DNA of 64,000 bases, from contig NC_056756.1 of assembly GCF_018687715.1 (NCBI RefSeq), forward strand, positions 2,480,001 through 2,544,000, given 5' to 3'. Within the stretch, counting starts at the first letter, position 1, and each line of letters starts with the position of its first letter. The DNA is from Carya illinoinensis (Eukaryota > Streptophyta > Magnoliopsida > Fagales > Juglandaceae). Positions 50,674 through 63,600 of the stretch are shown piece after piece. Position numbers and translations under genes: made by a program. The notes beneath the pieces were generated by a model that saw only the letters and a program-made list of their open reading frames with translations, did not search any database and was not told the DNA's origin.

Positions 50674-50841
50674 TTAGCTTCTCTTACAACCTGTGACTAA
50701 ACCCATCCTGGGCTCCATGTTCATCTCTGACCCAGCAGCATTCAGCTCCTTTACACACTTTCTGGCAAGAACCAGGGGATGTGTGCATTGTGTGGTGAAA
50801 TAGTCCGGAAAAGGCATCCCATTGTAAAAGTCATTAAATAA
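50674..50841 (-). other. Short open frame of about 55 codons of unknown origin downstream of CGR
   Basis: The frame ends TAA at 50674-50676 and reads a well-composed peptide including MPFPDYFTT and THPLVLARKCVKELN before RMGLVTGCKRS. It has the feel of a last-exon fragment, but no acceptor in frame and no family were recognised. It may be 3'-UTR sequence, a gene fragment carried by a transposon, or chance. Confidence 0.2.
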
Positions 50842-51227
50842 TCATTTGAGCTGGCCCCAAAGGATATAACAGGTAGGTTTTTTGACACTTGATAAAAAGA
50901 GGAGGCTATGATTTTATAATTATGTATATAGTCTTATAATTATCTCATGATTACGAAACAAAAGCGAGTTCATACAGCTGATACATTTATCATTGGAAAT
51001 ACTACAAACCAGTGTCAGGGAGCTAAAACCTTTTCTGAGAATACATATTAATGGTGGAAGCCATAACATACCTTCATCAAAGTAAATACATTGTCTCATG
51101 ATTGGAAGACAAAATTAGGCTCTGTAATTCCCACAGAATCAAAGCTTACCCTTCGGGTGCTGAAAATGCTTGCAGAATACCTTGGCCCCACAAGCTAGAA
51201 AGTGAAGATGCAATGCTTTTTTATTGT

Positions 51228-53857
51228 CTATGATTTGAGGTGGAATACTTGGCAGGCTGGCTTGTACAACCTTTTGGTTGAAGCCTGTTCAAACTTCTTT
51301 AAGGCAGCTTCATTCTCCTCTAACTTGTTCTGAACAAAGTACCTTATCCACCAAGACGAGCTTCGCAGTTTTGCCTTCGCAAAATGAACAATTTTCATGT
51401 CATCTTTAGCAAGTCAATGTAAATCTTCTTAACACAAGTTACAGAGTAATAACAAGCACATAACAAAGGCACAGAAATTAATGTAGAATTTATAGACATC
51501 TTTGAAAAACACCCTTCAAATAGTCCCAGATCTTAATGGCATTTTGACATATCAAGCACTTTTTATCAACATTCATGCTTTCCTCTATTTCCAATTCCTA
51601 TCCAAAATATGTAATTACTTAGTCTTCTGTATTCTAGCAAAGAAAGTATCCAACTCTCACGTATCAAGAGTGAATTATATTACCTTAATTTAGATCAACA
51701 TTTAGTGCACTGAATTGTAGAAGAAGAACTAGCTTCAAAACTTTTTGTTAATGAGGTACTATCAACCCAAACACAACGGTGATACTTTTTCAAAATCACT
51801 TCACAAATGATGTACAGTTTTCCAAATCCATGACTGCTACCAAACCCAATCCACATGTTGTCAAGGTAAATTGCACAAAAAATGACTAAAGAACCCTACT
51901 AAACTAGTCACTTACTGGACGGCCAAATTTGGATAACTCTGCAACTTTAGCTCTTTGCTGACCTGGATAGCCTAAAGACAGAAAATACAAACCAATAAAA
52001 TATCAAACAGTAATCATTCTCATGTTAAATAAGATTCAGATCGATGAAAAAAATACAGCATCACTAAGTTGAGGATTGTGTTTGAGCGCCTCCATCTATT
52101 GTACTATGTCAGTCCCTTTTGCTATTCAAAGAATAGTACTGGCTAGGTCACTGATTATAAACGGAGGATCAAGAAGGGAAAGAAGGTACAATGTTAAATT
52201 TAATTTGCTCCTGGAAACCAGAATCACAAGCTAAAAGAGAACAATATCAGGGAAACTCCAGAATGGTACTATGCATTCAAACCATATTCTGAAAACTGAG
52301 AGTAAATTAAAATGCTAAAACAATATAAAAAGGGTAGGAAGTGTGAAGAAATTTACCCCACATTTTTAGAGTGTGGGGGAGAGAGAGGCCTACCCATAAG
52401 AAATTCAAATATACCCAATAAAAAAACCTGAGCCAATCCAATGGGTGCTGTTTGAGAAAGAACTAGTCTAAGTAATCAAGCGTCCCCAATCTGTAGGGAG
52501 GGGACAGAGAAATTACTGTTGTGGCTAAACAAGGATTGCATTCTGGTAAGGTAAAGATGGCAAAGCATAGCATGTTGTCATTGTTTACACAGTTTACTTC
52601 TTCAGAATAACCATAGTGATAGTGAGCATATCATAAAGATCATTTGCTGCTTTTAAACAGATGTAGGTAGCAACTGAGGAAGAAGACTCCGAGAATATGG
52701 CATATACTTTACTTTTCATAAAGTTCACTTGCTGAGAGTAAGAATGAGATGACAAGCAAACACTAGCAAAAAAATTTCCACTAATTGTTCTCTTCCATAG
52801 TTTCACAACAAATGAACTAACTTAGAATATCAGCCATCATCTGAGAAAACCTAGTCCTATTGGTCACATAAAGTCAACTGAACAAGGCTCCATTTTTTTG
52901 TCAACTTCTAGTTCATTTTAAGTTTTCGATAAGCACAAAATTGTTACAATATAAAGTACATGAGCCTTTGAAGGAATTACCAGCAAATATAACCACACCA
53001 TCTGCAGATACCCTTGTCAGCTCTGAAAGGGTCTTGTTGAGGTACTTCGGGGACAAGTAATTCAGTGCATCTGACACTATAACAAGAGAAAATGATTTTT
53101 CCCTGTAGGGAAGAGGAAACTTGATATCAGCCACACGGACTATGCCTTTACGCATAAGACTCTTGCAGTTAGCATCACTATCATCCAGTTCATACGGTTC
53201 AACACCCCATGCTTCAGAATCCTCTTCTTTCAATAATTTGGATACCACTGAACAGGTATCAGGGCCCACATGTAACACTTTGTGCATGCTGTCACCATAA
53301 GCTTTTTTTAGAATAGGTAATGCTCTTGGAACTTCTAATGTGCATGAAACACCACCTGCATATTTGTACATGGAACTTATTAGAATTAAAAATGTTCATC
53401 CATCCATCTCTTGAAATTTGCATTGCCAGAAGTACTACACCGTAAGTTAAGTACCAGAGATGATAGTATCTTGGCATGAGAGAAATCGTGTCTAACATAT
53501 AAGATTGACGGACATTAAAATTACTCACTAAATTGTCTGCCACAAACTACATAAAGGTAGTAAATAGAAGGTTAAAAAACCACATATAGCTTTTTTCTGT
53601 TCTGACTCAATAAGCTTAGAATTTCACTCTATATACATTACATTAGAAATAGGGAATTTACCATAATTAAGAGCATGCAAATATATCCATCTTCTAAGAA
53701 TGACTAAAAAATTCCAAGTAAGCACAAGATTCTTAACCACAGATTGGGATGAAGCAAGGGTAAGAGACTCCTCTAGTAAAATGAACCCAGTTTCCCTTCC
53801 AAAAAGAAATTGAAAACTCTAACGAGTCAACCGTTAAGATTACGAGCGCGACAAGGG

Positions 53858-53914
<57 letters not shown>

Positions 53915-55097
53915 AAACATCCTGGAGAAATCTGCAGTGTTCCGGCATAATACATACCTCAGAATAGCATTGTAATAATAGGAACCATAGAGTGGAAAAT
54001 AGAAATTCCATATGCTCGAGGAAAGTGAGAAACTCCAAAAGTTCATGACTTATTGTTTTAAAAGTTGGCAGATTCATTTGATAAAGTTTGGATGGTTATT
54101 GAGGAGTTGATTAACACCATGGACATACCATATATCCTAATCTTATAAATAAAAACACAGGTAATAATTAGCAAATTCAATCCAGTAAACACGAAACAAT
54201 GCATATAATCTACATAATGAATATACTAAACCGTCTCATTGACCATGCAAAATCTTTGAAATATAGAAAAACAAAATTAATAATGTCATCAGTATTAACC
54301 TTCAATTTCACTCAGAGTGTGTATATCTCCGCTTGGTCTACCTGTCATGCAAACCACAGCAAAGTGAACAAAAGACATACCATAGAAAGTAAAACTGAAC
54401 CTAGGATACAAAAAGCAAAGTAGATTATCAAAATAAGTTAATGAACATTCTTTCCTTTTCTTTTTTAAGTTATTCTATTATTTTTCCCCAAGTGGGAAGT
54501 GTGAGCTGCTAGTTCTGTTGGATATCAGAGAAATAAGTTCAAGGCTTCAAGCTCATGGCAAGAGTTGACCTAGAGCCTGTAGTTATATCTCAACTGCCTT
54601 AACTATTTGTTGGTTTATTAAGAAAACAGGCAAGGAGGAATTCATGAGCCCTCTCTGTTCCAAGTATTCAAGTGCATAGACCAACTACAAACCTGAACCA
54701 CTGTAGGAATAACCAATAAGAATGATTGCGCCCTGAAATTTTTATAGAACAATTATATTAATAATCTTCATATAGAAACGTGGCTAGGGCTAGTATACTT
54801 AATTCAAGCATGCCAAGAACAAGCAGTTATCACCAAGAACCAGAAAAAGACAGATGCAATCAGCTATATTTGCTCAATAACCAATTAATAGCTTTTGTAT
54901 ATCACTTATTGCTAGACTTTAACGATGCAGAGGAAAAAAATAATAATTGGAGACCATGATAGCAATGAAAGTACCACAATCACTAGCCCAATAGATAGTA
55001 GGGGTGATGAGCGTGATTTGGATTGCACTACACCAATAAACGGGATGCTTCCATCGTCAGCAATGCGTCGAGCAGGATTTACTGGTCTCCTTGACAT
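51228..55097 (-). CDS. CGR3: CGR2/CGR3-like Golgi pectin-methylation protein (6 coding exons)
   Basis: Cotton Golgi-related family, methyltransferase-fold proteins needed for homogalacturonan methylesterification. Coding exons in transcript order: 55097-54975, 54732-54693, 54341-54300, 53355-52981, 51971-51916, 51374-51228. All are GT-AG with matching phases; total 783 nt (260 aa), the family's normal length. It starts MSRRPVNPARR; a type II signal anchor spans the exon 1-2 junction (LLSIGLVIV then AIILIGYSYSGSG). The methyltransferase core is in exon 4: KVLHVGPDTCSVVSKLLKEED (SAM-binding-like), EAWGVEPYELDD, FSLVIVSDALNYLSPKYLN. Exons 5 and 6 give GQQRAKVAELSKFGRP, SSSWWIRYF, NEAALKKFEQ and PACQVFHLKS. 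The start follows a 5'-UTR splice acceptor at 55119-55120. Same strand as TBL, 1.7 kb upstream of it. Confidence 0.92.
53863..53912. repeat. GA microsatellite in CGR intron 3
   Basis: About 25 GA dinucleotides. Lies in the intron between exons 3 and 4. Confidence 0.9.
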
Positions 55098-55230
55098 GAT
55101 TATATAACAGTTACAAACCTGCAAAACTTCACATCATAAGTTGAATAGAACTTTCAATAATGGCATTCCCAATTTGAGAAGGCCTTTCCTTTAATATTTT
55201 TTAAATGTTTTATACTCATTAACACAAAGA

Positions 55231-55617
55231 GTAATGCTACAAACCACACTCTCATTCCACTATGTAAAATATGACACTTTTATCACCCTTAGATCATCTT
55301 CCTACTCGAACAAGAAGTCCTATAGTTTACAACTCTTCTTTATATAGTAATTTGACCTATTGCTCCGCGTCCCCCCATCGGTTTACCATGAAGAGAAGAA
55401 TCAAAAGTATCAAACTACCTACTCATTATTCGGAGGTAAATCATAGAACACCAAAAGCTGTGGTATCTTATGGACCTAACATATGTCACATCCCTCACAA
55501 CATAAGATTGAAAGATCTAAACGGGGTGAAAGTAGGATGAACATATCAAACGTTGATGAACAATATAACCTCATCATAGCGGGATGAAAGTAGGATGGGA
55601 GTGCAGTCTGTAGAATT
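55231..55617. repeat. MITE-like element in the CGR leader intron
   Basis: About 390 bp with imperfect inverted ends: TAATGCTACAAACCACACTC on the left, and the complement of the right end reading ATTCTACAGACTGCACTC. An internal partial repeat GGATGAAAGTAGGATG lies near the right end. Fits a non-autonomous DNA transposon. No target duplication identified. Confidence 0.5.
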
Positions 55618-56594
55618 TTTGTAACAAAAAAGACTTCTTATAATCACATCTCCTTGATGCTAACCTTCACATTGGATATAAAAGGCCAGACATGGCTTCA
55701 TGGTTTATCTTACTAAGAAAAAGTTCCTAACCATATTTCAAATGCCAGACAGATACATACAGAACAACTGCAAGAATAAATTATCAGTTACTGAAATATC
55801 TGCAAATAAGCACCAATCAGGAAGTCATGCTATCATTTCCCTTTAAATATTTAAAAGCGGCAACATCCACATAGCTTCTTCCTAAAAACTAGAAGTTTGA
55901 AACGTCTTATGCATGTATGTGAGTGCATGCATCTCTGTGTGTTAAATACATGCCATACACATCCTGGTAAGCATGGTTTTTTTTCATCTTTCTATATTTC
56001 ATTTTTTATCAATATGTTATATATGCAGCAAGTGGGTAGATACAGAAATTGGTTGTATTCTTTCAGTCTTTTAAATGTTCACCTCTAGACATAAAATGAT
56101 GCTTAATTGTTTTAATCAGTAAACAAAATTTTTATTGATATATTGATAGCCATAGTCGACGTACATGGGACACATACAAGAACAACACCTACACATGAGT
56201 GTCTAGTGATACAAGCAAGTCATGGATATTCAAGCCATTCAGTCCTTTTCGTTGAAATTACCATACTATTTATATGGTTCTATTTCTTATTATACCTAAT
56301 CATATATTCCAGGACTATCAGTATCGAAGCCCCACCACGCTAAGTTATTGATACTTGGAACGATGGTGCCATGCCCACTATCTCAGCATTAAAGTAAAAG
56401 GAGCCAACAACAAATCAACTCATTATAAAGTAAGTAATCAGTAATCTGCTGGTCATTAACGTAACAGCATCCAACACAATCTTTACAAAAATCCAACTCA
56501 AATCTTTGCAATGCAAAGCAACCGAATCGCTCGTAGCCAAGATACTTATCATCTATTTAACTTAGTCAAACGCTACAAGCGCAATGCATAAACC

Positions 56595-57161
56595 CAGGGA
56601 CAGCTTGCGGGTTAGGCGACTTAGGTGGTTGCCTAAGGCCCCCAACCCATGTGAGGCCCCAAAATATAAAAAGTTCAACTTTTTACTTTTGAAAAAAAAA
56701 AATGGCACAAAATAACCAAAAAAGGAAATAAGGTTATATACAAAGAAACAAATTATACGCAAAATAAATAGATGGCGACTCGCTATGAACGCAGGTGAAG
56801 AGAAAGGTCAATAAATGATCCAAATGTGGGAGAAAAATGATCATAAACGTACTTTAATTTATCCTCAGTTTATTTAATCTCTTTTTTTCTTTTAATCATT
56901 ATCATTTTTTACTTGTATTAATGCTTTTTTGTTTTAATTTTTCCATGTCTTCTGTTTTTTAAATTAAATTATCTCCCATATATTCATATATTGAGAAATT
57001 ATTGATTCATATACTATCAGACATATTTTTTAAGTAGTTTTTCTTAGAATTTAAAAAACTAAAATAAATAAATTTAACATTTAATATAATAATAAATACA
57101 AAATAAAAGATCTCATTGTAATTTTTCGCTTAAGGCCTCAATCTACCTCAGGCCGGCCCTG
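56595..57161. mobile_element. Non-autonomous hAT element with a perfect 8-bp target duplication
   Basis: The 567-bp element starts CAGGGACAGC and ends GGCCGGCCCTG. The complement of its end (CAGGGCCGGCC) is the usual hAT terminus, of the type associated with TTF-zinc-finger/hATC transposases. It is flanked by CATAAACC at 56587-56594 and 57162-57169, exactly 8 bp as expected for hAT. The interior is AT-rich with no transposase. It sits in the CGR leader intron. Confidence 0.88.
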
Positions 57162-57620
57162 CATAAACCACCATCCACCACCAATTCTCTTCACCATTTC
57201 TTACAATGGAGATGTTATCGACTTCTTCCTCATTTATTTATCTTTCCTACAAAAACTTCTGTTATTCAACACAACCACTTGTCCCATTGGAAACTCTTGT
57301 ACCTCGAGAGCCAGAATTGGAACACCCAGATACCAACAACGACTAGAACAACGAGAACTCAAATGGTGCACAAATTCTGAAGCGAAAAGTACATGCACAA
57401 ATTTAAAAATTAAAATAATCAACCTCTGGGCAAGTGCACAAAAGATGCACAGCAATACATACTTTCAAGCAGATCCAGAAAACATATTCTGAAAGCACTG
57501 GAAAATTAAAAATTTAGCAGAGAAGATTTACCTGGGACTAATAAGAACGCGCAGCTTAGTCCGAGAGATCTCTTGGATCAAGATCTAGATCTGTGCCTGC
57601 CTTCTTGGTCTTAATACAGG

Positions 57621-57925
57621 GGAGATGTGTGAAAATTTAATAACTTTTTAAATTTAAATCAATGAATAAATATAGACTTTTGGGGACTTTTCTTTTTCTT
57701 TGTTTAATTGATGGCGTTTGAGAAAGTTGCATTTATTTCCGTGGGAAATCAGAAGATTCTCTGTCAGCGGTAATGGGGTTTATCGTGGGTGATAAGCAGC
57801 ACCCTTTGCAAGTTATAATACGGGTCATGGTATTGCCATTGGCCTAACCTCGGCCGCTTCTCGCCAACCCCACTCTAAAAAGAGCTTTGTTACCCGAAAA
57901 TTCATACAGTAAATTATATATATAA

Positions 57926-57956
<31 letters not shown>

Positions 57957-59075
57957 TTAGATTTATTCTTTATAAACTAATTAAACTTTTTTACTTATTA
58001 TCTATATACCAAATAATTGATAAAAAAAAACATAAAAATAAAAAATGTGGAGTATGGTGTGTAAGTTTATATTTAGAATTTTTTTCTCTAAAGAATATAA
58101 GTAATACTATTCATCGTCTAAATTTTTATCATATTATTATTATTATCTTATGACGTGATATTAGATAATTAGAGACTATTTATTATATTTCACTTATGAA
58201 TCTAACATCTAATACTATATTATGAGATGATAAAAAATAGATGATGAATAGATTTTTTCAAAAAATATATACAAGTATTGAATTTTTTTAAATAATAAAT
58301 TTATTATTTAAAATTTAATTTTTTATGTGAATTTTGCATTTTTTTTTTACAACATTAGTGTGTGATATTTGCCTACTTTATGACTACAACTATCATTTAT
58401 CAACTAAAAATATTATTAACAATTTTTTAAATTATTATATTTTAATTTTTAATATTATTTATCTGTCAAAATCATTATATACAACTATTATTAAAAATTT
58501 AATTATTGTTATTTTTAAAAGAAATTATATTTGCAATCATGAGTATACAAACATCATACAATTATTTTGAAAAAAATAGATAAATACGAGACTCATATTA
58601 AAATAAAATTAATTTTTTAATAATAAATTTTACTTTTTTTTAAAATAATTACATGGCGCTTATACACTTTGCGATTGTACGTAACATTACTCTATTTTTC
58701 AATCTTATAATCCTAACCTCTTAATTTAAGCATATTTTCTTAATAACCCGGAGTTTGCTCGATTTTTCAATCTTATAATCCTAACCTCTTAATTAATAAT
58801 TTAAGTATATTTTCTTAATAAATCGGAGTTATTTCAAGCAACAAATAAAATAAAATAAACGATAACATGTTGAGATTAGTCATTAAAAAAAATCCTAAAA
58901 TTAGCGACGTATGTGTCAAGATTTCCCACATTTGTTGAATTATAGTGCACGTTGCATAGCCAAAACTGATTCATTTTATAATAATGCAATTGTTGGAATC
59001 AATATGATAAGAGGATTTAACCAATTGTACTGAGATTTTAATGATGGCATTACTATTATTAATGTTGTACAAAAA

Positions 59076-59111
<36 letters not shown>

Positions 59112-60686
59112 TTAGATTTAAAAATAGATAAATGCATTACGTAGATCCACACTCTTCATTAGTAGCATAAATATTATATAATTTATCTATTTTTTTCTTA
59201 ATTATAAAAAATAATTTAGGTTGGGTCTGGATGTTGAGAAGTGTTGAGGTATGTTGTGAATAATAGTAAAAAAATAAGTGAAAAGTAATAAAAAATATTA
59301 AATAATAGTAAAAAATAATAAATAGTAGTAAAAAGTATATAAAGTAATAAGAAAATAATAAATAGTAGTGGAATATGATGCTAAGTGTTGAACACCCGAA
59401 CACACCCTAAACAACAAATTAATAGTGATCTCAATTCTTTATCATAATCATTATTTTATGTATGTGAATCCTTCTTGTGTATTGAATTTCAGCATTAATT
59501 ATTAAAGTCTCAAGTTAAAAAGATATACACAGATGGTATGAAATAAAAGTTAAATAAAATATTATTATAATATTATTTTTATTTTTATATTTAAAAAATC
59601 TAATTATTTTTTATATTTTATGTGAGAGTTTGAAAATATTGTAATGATTATATAAGATAAGATGAAATAGTTTGTGTAATCAAATGAGGCTAAGGAAGAG
59701 ATTTGGATAATGAGTTGAGACATGAATAGAAAGTTGAATAAAATATTATTAGAATATAATTTCTCAATATTATTTTTATTTGTAAATTTCAAAAGTTGAA
59801 TTGATAATTAAATTTTATTTAAAAGTTTTGAAAATATTGTAATAATTATAAGAAATGAAATGAAATGAGTTTAGATAATTTTTAAATTTAAATAAGACTC
59901 TACTTAACCACGCGGACTAAAATTACAAAAATAACCCTAAGGATAGTTCAAGTGGTCAAACATTATGTTCGCTTATCAATAATTATCAGTTTAAGTCCCT
60001 TTAGAGCTACTGAAAATTTACTTGACTGTTAATTTTAAGAGCTGTAAGATTAATCAAAATACATGTAAGTTGGCTCGGAAATATTTAAAAAATAAATAAA
60101 AATCACAAATACAAACCCCTTCCCCTTACCGACAACAGAGAACCTCTACCGACCAAAGATGAATACCATCATCTGTAAAATGCATTATACATATGAAAAT
60201 AAAAAGGATAAAATTAATAAGTTGGGATTTAAGAATTTTATCCGTTTGATTAACTCGGTACGAAATTAACGAGTTATTTAATTAAATAGACCATATCCAC
60301 GTGTGTTACCTTGCATTAAGTTGGTTAATTAAGGTTTTGTTTAGAAATATAAGAAGTCTAAGATATTTTAAAATATTTCATTTATAAATATTTTTTAAAT
60401 GTAAAATATTTTTTAATTTTTATTTAATTATTACCTAATTATTATAAAATTTTTAAACTTTTAAATAAAACACGAAAAATCATACAATTTTTTAAAAATT
60501 TTAAAATAAAAATAATATTATAAAATTATATTCAAATAATTTTTTAAATTTATAATATATTTATTTAATTTTTTTTAGCTTTTCTCAAAATTAAATAAAA
60601 TAATTTTATTCAAATAATTTTACTATTAAGTAGTGTTAAAATATAAATAAATACTTTGATATCTCCTCATATAACTATATGGAATT
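57621..60686. other. AT-rich intergenic region with Tourist-like MITEs
   Basis: No gene supported. Contains a TA microsatellite at about 59076-59110, a MITE at 59215-59411, two diverged relatives at about 59540-59690 and 59695-59890, and an 80-base near-duplicate at about 58692-58830 (ATTTTTCAATCTTATAATCC twice). The region is more than 75% A+T by eye. Confidence 0.6.
59215..59411. repeat. Tourist-like MITE
   Basis: Ends are TTTAGGTTGGGTCTGGATGT on the left and, complemented, GTTTAGGGTGTGTTCGGGTG on the right, matching the GGGTGTGTTTGGATGTTGAG type of plant PIF/Harbinger MITE termini. About 197 bp, A-rich interior. The flanking TAA is compatible with a 3-bp target duplication. Confidence 0.6.
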
Positions 60687-63600
60687 GAGAAATGCTATAA
60701 ATCAGCCACTATAGCGGTGAACACATCGCACACCCTACGTGGTTGTTCCTTTTTTTTTTTTTTTTAGTCAAAACAGCCCGTTTTGATTTGGATGTCGGTT
60801 CAATTGGTTTTCCCATTTCATATTCGAATTTATACAGCGACTTGCGAAAGACGTCCTCCCTCGCTCGCGTCGTCCACCACCTTCCTCTGCCTATGGCCAC
60901 CTAGCGACGTCGTCTCTCTGTCTGGCGACGCCAAGCAACGTTCGTCCTTTTGCACAGCGCTATCACTCCCTGAGTGCCAGTCCGACGGAGCAAAGGATTG
61001 TGTACATCTCGTGAAGACCCTCATCCGTCGCCAACCTGGAACGCTTTTGACCTCTGGTGAGTGCCACCCCGCGACTTCGGTGTTATCTTCAGCGCCACCC
61101 CGAGGAGCTCATTCATGTGGCCAGCACTGCCCCTCCCTCCCAGGTGCTCATTTAAAGTAAAATAAGTGACTAAGCTCCGCTCGGGTCGAGTTCTGTTATC
61201 GCCGCCGCCGCTGCTCAGGTTTGTAGGAACCATTTCAATGAGCAATTTCAGTTGAGATTACGTTCTTTTTGTGTAGTCATCGGGGTGAGATTTGGGTTTT
61301 GATTCTCATGTATTGCGGCTTAGGGCATGGAGAAAAAACAATGATTTCTACATAAAATGGAAGTGTCGACCTTTGTTTTTGTAATGTAAATTCCTTTCTT
61401 ATAAAGTGAATTCTTTTCTGTTGAATTCGTTTCTGTTGTTTCTCATTTGTTTCTCAGCTGCAGCTTGTCGACGTTGTTGTAGGTGAAGTTGATCGAAAAA
61501 GTCCTTCAGACCTTGAGAAGCAGTTTGGAACTCCAAACCGGTATATGATAGTACTATATGTTGTTTGAAAAATATGAGTGAATGTTGTAACATTTTGATT
61601 AAGCTTTTATAAAAAAAATTAAAGCTTTAATATTTTTAAGCTTTCGATGATAACAGCTACCAAACCAGTTGTCTCTAGATTTCCTTCAGTTAGTCACTAC
61701 TTTGTATATTTCATATTCTACCGGCCATGATGCTACCCTTTTTGTAAATATCCGTAGGTTTTCTATTGTTAGTGTTTTCTTTATATATATTCTAAGCTTT
61801 ATGAATGCTTCATTTTGATGAACTTGGAGTAAATAAATCACGTTCGGACCTGTGTGGAATTTTTGTTTTTTTTTTTTTTTTGCTCTCGTTGTAGTAAATC
61901 ACTTCTTCATAAAGTTATGTTGGTGTTTACATGGTTGATTGTGTAATTTTTGAGTATCATACATTTGCTCAACCTGCCATAAACCTGCCAAGTCTAGCAA
62001 AATTAAAAAATTTTGTCTGATTTCCATGGATTGCAACTTATGCCATTCCTTTCATATTTTTTTTAAATGAAAGCGTGTAGTTTGGTGGTCTGATGCAATT
62101 TATCCAAGTTTATACTATTTGATGTGTTACTTTGGTGCGGTTTATACTTATTACATAGAGTTGTTAGTTAAACTTGTAAGAACTTAATTTAATATTAAAT
62201 TTGTAAATGAAGCTTGTTATATATATTGGGAAAAACTGAATTTAATGTAGTTTGCTAGTAATCAATTTAATCTGGCGGATTTTATTCTCAGTTTTAGACA
62301 AAGATGGGGGAAGAGGAAGATGGAATGGCACCCGGGCCTTCCATGTCGACTTTGGGTTTATTAACATCGCCTCAAAAAAATACATATGGAAATCAAAATG
62401 TGAGTTGGCATGTTGAATTCTTTTATTTTTTAATAAAGTGTATTTAACGTGCTCATGAATGTAAGTAATTGCCTACTTGCAGCATCAATTTGATGTAATT
62501 GCCCTACCATTCGCCGAGTAGGCAAGTTGAAGAGTCATTCCAGGTAAAGATTACCAAATTTTATGTACCAACTACCAACAAGCTTGTTTTGTGGTTGATT
62601 AATCTCGTTGTCAATTTTCCTAACAACACCCTTGGTAATTATTTGACCAATGCAGTACCCTACATCGTCCAGTAATCCAGAATTTTCTGATTTGCCAGAA
62701 TTTCCAGAAAATATTGGATCTACATATTCTGATGCTGCTGATGGTATTACCATTACACTTTTTCCTCTTTTACGTTAATGACACTAATATTGGAGTTGTT
62801 ACTAACCCATCCCTATGTTTCTATCTTTAGATATTTTATTCGACATTGATGAAGATTTAGAGGGTACGACTATTGTCCCGGATGATGAGGTACGTATTGA
62901 CGCACCAAGATCTGGTATGGAATTCACGAGTGAGAAAGAGCTTGTGGCATACTATAAGAAATTTGCCAAACAAGAGGGATTTGGTGTACGGACACAGAGG
63001 ACAAAGTGCGATGAAGCTGGAAGGCCTGTATATGTGACTATTGGTTGTGCACGTGGCAGAAAATACAACCAAAGCATAGTAATATCTCCAAACCTAGGCC
63101 AACCACTAAAACCGATTGTAAAGCAAAGGTAAACACGACATTAAACAAGAATGACAATTGGGTTGTTACTACTGTTAAAAATGTGCACAATCACGTCACT
63201 GTGAGCTCGAAGAAGATAAGATTGTTGTGATCTCACAAGTTTCTAGATCAATACAGTCAAAGGATCCTCGAACTTAATGACAGAGCCGGTATCCGAATGA
63301 ATAAAAATTATTATTCTCTTGTCATTACGCGGGGGGTTTTGACAATCTAGATTTTCAAGAGAATGATTGTCAAAATTTTATTGACAAGTCTAGGCATTTA
63401 CTGCTGGGTAAAGGAGGTAGCGAAGCCCTTAATGAGTATTTTCGAAGAATGAGAAATCAGAATGACGGGTTCATTTCTGCCATTGATGTTGATGATGAGG
63501 GGAGGTTGCGGAATGTGTTTTGGGCAGATGCTAGGAGTCGAGCGGCTTATGATTATTTTGGAGACGTTGTAACTTTCGATACAACGTACCTCACAAACTG

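Larger units (their letters stand above)
55098..57620 (-). other. 5'-UTR exons and leader intron of the CGR gene
   Basis: A splice acceptor TTTTGCAG precedes 55118, and 55098-55118 is the end of the leader. A matching donor CCCAG|GTAAATC at 57531-57532 ends a non-coding first exon at about 57532-57620, GC-richer and free of coding potential. The leader intron of about 2.4 kb contains a MITE (55231-55617) and a small hAT element (56595-57161). Leader introns are common in this kind of housekeeping gene. Confidence 0.6.

Noticed and set aside
54199..54423. Plus-strand frame overlapping CGR exon 3
   Set aside because: Chance frame in an intron; the minus-strand exon has matching splice phases.
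60783..61160. 125-codon frame in the GC-rich leader of the FAR1/MULE region
   Set aside because: No domain, competing frames on both strands, and it is not in frame with the transposase exons; probably leader sequence.
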